Of a DNA stretch of 8,843 bases, positions 7,204 to 8,843 are shown piece by piece (the stretch's first letter is position 1; each line of letters opens with the position of its first letter). Source of the stretch: Propionivibrio sp. GTDB taxonomy: Bacteria; Pseudomonadota; Gammaproteobacteria; Burkholderiales; Rhodocyclaceae. Below the pieces are notes generated by a model. The model was not told the origin of the DNA, ran no database searches, and worked only from the letters and a program-made list of their open reading frames with translations. A program made the translations under genes and the position numbers. Where the stretch lies: the NCBI GenBank assembly GCA_003249625.1, contig QKII01000142.1, forward strand, positions 1 to 8,843, written 5' to 3'.

Positions 7204-8805
7204 ATGAATCCACTCCTAACAGACACGCCCGCCAGCAATCGCGGGCCGCTGTCCGGCCTGCGCGTGCTGATTGCGGACCAGCACTTCACCGTACGAACCT
7301 GGATGCGCGAGCAGATGTCGGTCATCGGCGCGACGTCGATCGCCATGGCGGCCAATGCCTCAGAGCTGATGCGCATGGTGCGCGCACTCCCGTACGACAT
7401 CGTGATCTGCGATCACCATCTCGACGAAAAACGCGACGGTCAACAACTTCTGGAAGAGTTGCGTTACCAGCACATCCTGCCGCTCCGCAGCGTGTTCATC
7501 ATCGCCACGGCGGAACGCAAGTACAACCACGTCGCAGCTGCCGCCGAGTTTGCACCGGATGACTACCTGATCAAGCCCTATACGCCGGATCAGCTATACA
7601 TCCGCCTGGATCGCTCCCTGCAAAAGAAAAAGGCACTTCGATACGTTCTCGACCACCTTGAAGCAGATGAACACGAGGCCGCCATCGCTGCCTGCGACAA
7701 GGCGATGCAGACGTCGCCACGCTATGTCCTCGACGCGCTGCGCCTGAAGGCGGAATCGCTGGTTACGCTTGGCCGGGCCGAGGAGGCCGCGGCGATCTAC
7801 GAATCGATCATCGCCACCCGGGCGATTCCCTGGGCGCGGATGGGTTACGCGATGACCCTGCAAAAGCAGCACCGTCTCGACGAAGCGAAGGATGAAGCGC
7901 AACGGCTGAACGAGGAACATCCGGAATTCATCTCCGTTTACGACATGCTGGCAAAGATGCACGAGGAAGCCGGCGAATTCTCCAAGGCAATCGATTGCCT
8001 CGAACGTGCCTCGGCGATCACCTCATCGAGCAGCACTGATCGACTGCGGAAGATCGCCGATATCGCCGAAGTCGCAGGCGACCGGGAAAAGGTCATCAGC
8101 ACGTTGAAACGAGTCGTAGAACGTACCAAACGTTCCGCGTTGTTAAAGGTCGACGATTACCTGACACTGACGCGCTCACTTCTCGAAGACGAGCGGGTCG
8201 ACGAAGCCTCTCGTGTCGCTGAGGAAATGCGAACCGAGGCCAAGGAAATCCAGGCCGGAAAGATGGGGACAGAAGTCGCGTCGGCGATGGTCCACCGCGG
8301 CAAGGGGCAAATGGATGAGGCGAAGACCTGCATGGAACGAGCGTTCGAGATGCTCGATGCCAATCCATCCGAGGTCTCGGACAACCTCGCCATGGAGATC
8401 GCCGAAGAAGCCGTGCAGCAAGGAAACGTCGAGCGGGCAACGGAACTGATCGCCAAGGTGTCAGTAAAATCCTCGCTTCCGGGCAAGATCAAGGCCAAAC
8501 TGAATGCGTGGCTGGAACAGGACACCACGGCACAAGGCACCGAAGAAGAAGCGCCAGCATCCGGCGTCTCACGCAAGGCCGTGCTGGCCGAGCAAATCGT
8601 CCTGTCGATGATCGAGACTATCGAGAATCTCGAAGAGAACTGGTCGGAAGATGACGCAAGCAAGGCGCGCGACAAGCTGATTGACGCCTTCACTCTGCTG
8701 CCGCGCGACAAGCGCGTCATCAACGCGCACATCCGCTACAACTCGATCGCCGTCAAGCATGGTGGAGAAAGGCACTCCCCCACCACACGTAGCGAAAGCT
8801 CATAG
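7204..8805 (+). CDS. Response regulator: receiver domain plus TPR-like helical region
   Basis: A 533-residue soluble protein. Residues about 19-140 form a CheY-like receiver: LRVLIADQHF (Asp25), phosphoacceptor Asp70 in VICDHHLDE, the switch Thr102 in FIIATAERK and Lys124 in DDYLIKPYTPDQL. The usual acidic pair is Asp-Gln here, one acidic residue short. Residues about 150-440 are repeated amphipathic helical pairs of TPR type, for example EHEAAIAACDKAMQTSP, GRAEEAAAIYESII, HRLDEAKDEAQRLNEEHP and GEFSKAIDCLERASAI. An acidic helical tail of unknown role follows (about 455-520). No DNA-binding, GGDEF, EAL or kinase domain is visible, so output is probably by protein binding; Vibrio VieB is a known protein of REC-TPR layout. 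The ATG at 7204 gives the cleanest N-terminus, though its only nearby purine run (AGG) touches the start; an in-frame ATG at 7144 would add 20 His/Arg-rich residues. No partner kinase is in the window. Confidence 0.85.
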   Translation: MNPLLTDTPASNRGPLSGLRVLIADQHFTVRTWMREQMSVIGATSIAMAANASELMRMVRALPYDIVICDHHLDEKRDGQQLLEELRYQHILPLRSVFIIATAERKYNHVAAAAEFAPDDYLIKPYTPDQLYIRLDRSLQKKKALRYVLDHLEADEHEAAIAACDKAMQTSPRYVLDALRLKAESLVTLGRAEEAAAIYESIIATRAIPWARMGYAMTLQKQHRLDEAKDEAQRLNEEHPEFISVYDMLAKMHEEAGEFSKAIDCLERASAITSSSSTDRLRKIADIAEVAGDREKVISTLKRVVERTKRSALLKVDDYLTLTRSLLEDERVDEASRVAEEMRTEAKEIQAGKMGTEVASAMVHRGKGQMDEAKTCMERAFEMLDANPSEVSDNLAMEIAEEAVQQGNVERATELIAKVSVKSSLPGKIKAKLNAWLEQDTTAQGTEEEAPASGVSRKAVLAEQIVLSMIETIENLEENWSEDDASKARDKLIDAFTLLPRDKRVINAHIRYNSIAVKHGGERHSPTTRSESS

Positions 8806-8843
8806 TCCCCTCAGGGTGTCGTCTTCGCCTTGGGCAAACGCAG

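Noticed and set aside
8761..8784. GGTGG...CCACC inverted repeat near the end of the REC-TPR gene as a terminator.
   Set aside because: It has a 5-bp stem and a 14-nt loop, lies inside the coding sequence and has no following T-run.
8806..8843. Last 38 bases of the window.
   Set aside because: No gene start, hairpin or repeat could be supported in this short end piece.

Overview
The window reads as one stretch of an exopolysaccharide, O-antigen or capsule biosynthesis locus from a GC-rich Gram-negative bacterium. GC looks roughly 60% by eye. The gene types and the Ugd and response-regulator sequences feel betaproteobacterial, perhaps Rhodocyclaceae-like, but that placement is inference. All recognisable genes are on the + strand and packed tightly; the many long reverse-strand reading frames are shadows produced by GC-rich codon use.

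Layout: (1) 1-411, the C-terminal end of a Wzy/O-antigen-ligase-type membrane protein, cut by the window edge. (2) 395-2431, a large OafA-type acyltransferase with a membrane acyltransferase-3 domain fused to a periplasmic SGNH domain. (3) 2428-3507, a second, shorter acyltransferase-3 protein without SGNH. (4) 3504-4734, a Wzx-like polysaccharide flippase broken by a net one-base frameshift near 3890-3912. (5) 4750-5733, a secreted GH5 (cellulase-family) glycoside hydrolase with its catalytic residues intact. (6) 5756-7105, UDP-glucose 6-dehydrogenase. (7) 7204-8805, an unusual response regulator with an N-terminal receiver and a long TPR-like helical region in place of a DNA-binding domain.

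Genes 1-4 are chained by overlaps (17 nt, then two ATGA stop/start overlaps), so they are very probably translated from one message. The GH5 gene and ugd follow after gaps of 15 and 22 nt. The regulator sits about 100 nt beyond ugd and may have its own promoter.

A coherent model is as follows. Ugd supplies UDP-glucuronate, the lipid-linked repeat unit is O-acylated by the two membrane acyltransferases, Wzx flips it and the Wzy-like protein polymerises it. The periplasmic GH5 enzyme trims or releases chains, as hydrolases such as BcsZ and PslG do in other polysaccharide systems. The REC-TPR protein could tune the pathway through protein-protein contacts. The roles rest on recognised families; the joint pathway is inferred from gene order. 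The most notable anomaly is the frameshift in the flippase, which is a real mutation, a sequencing or assembly error, or, less likely, recoding.
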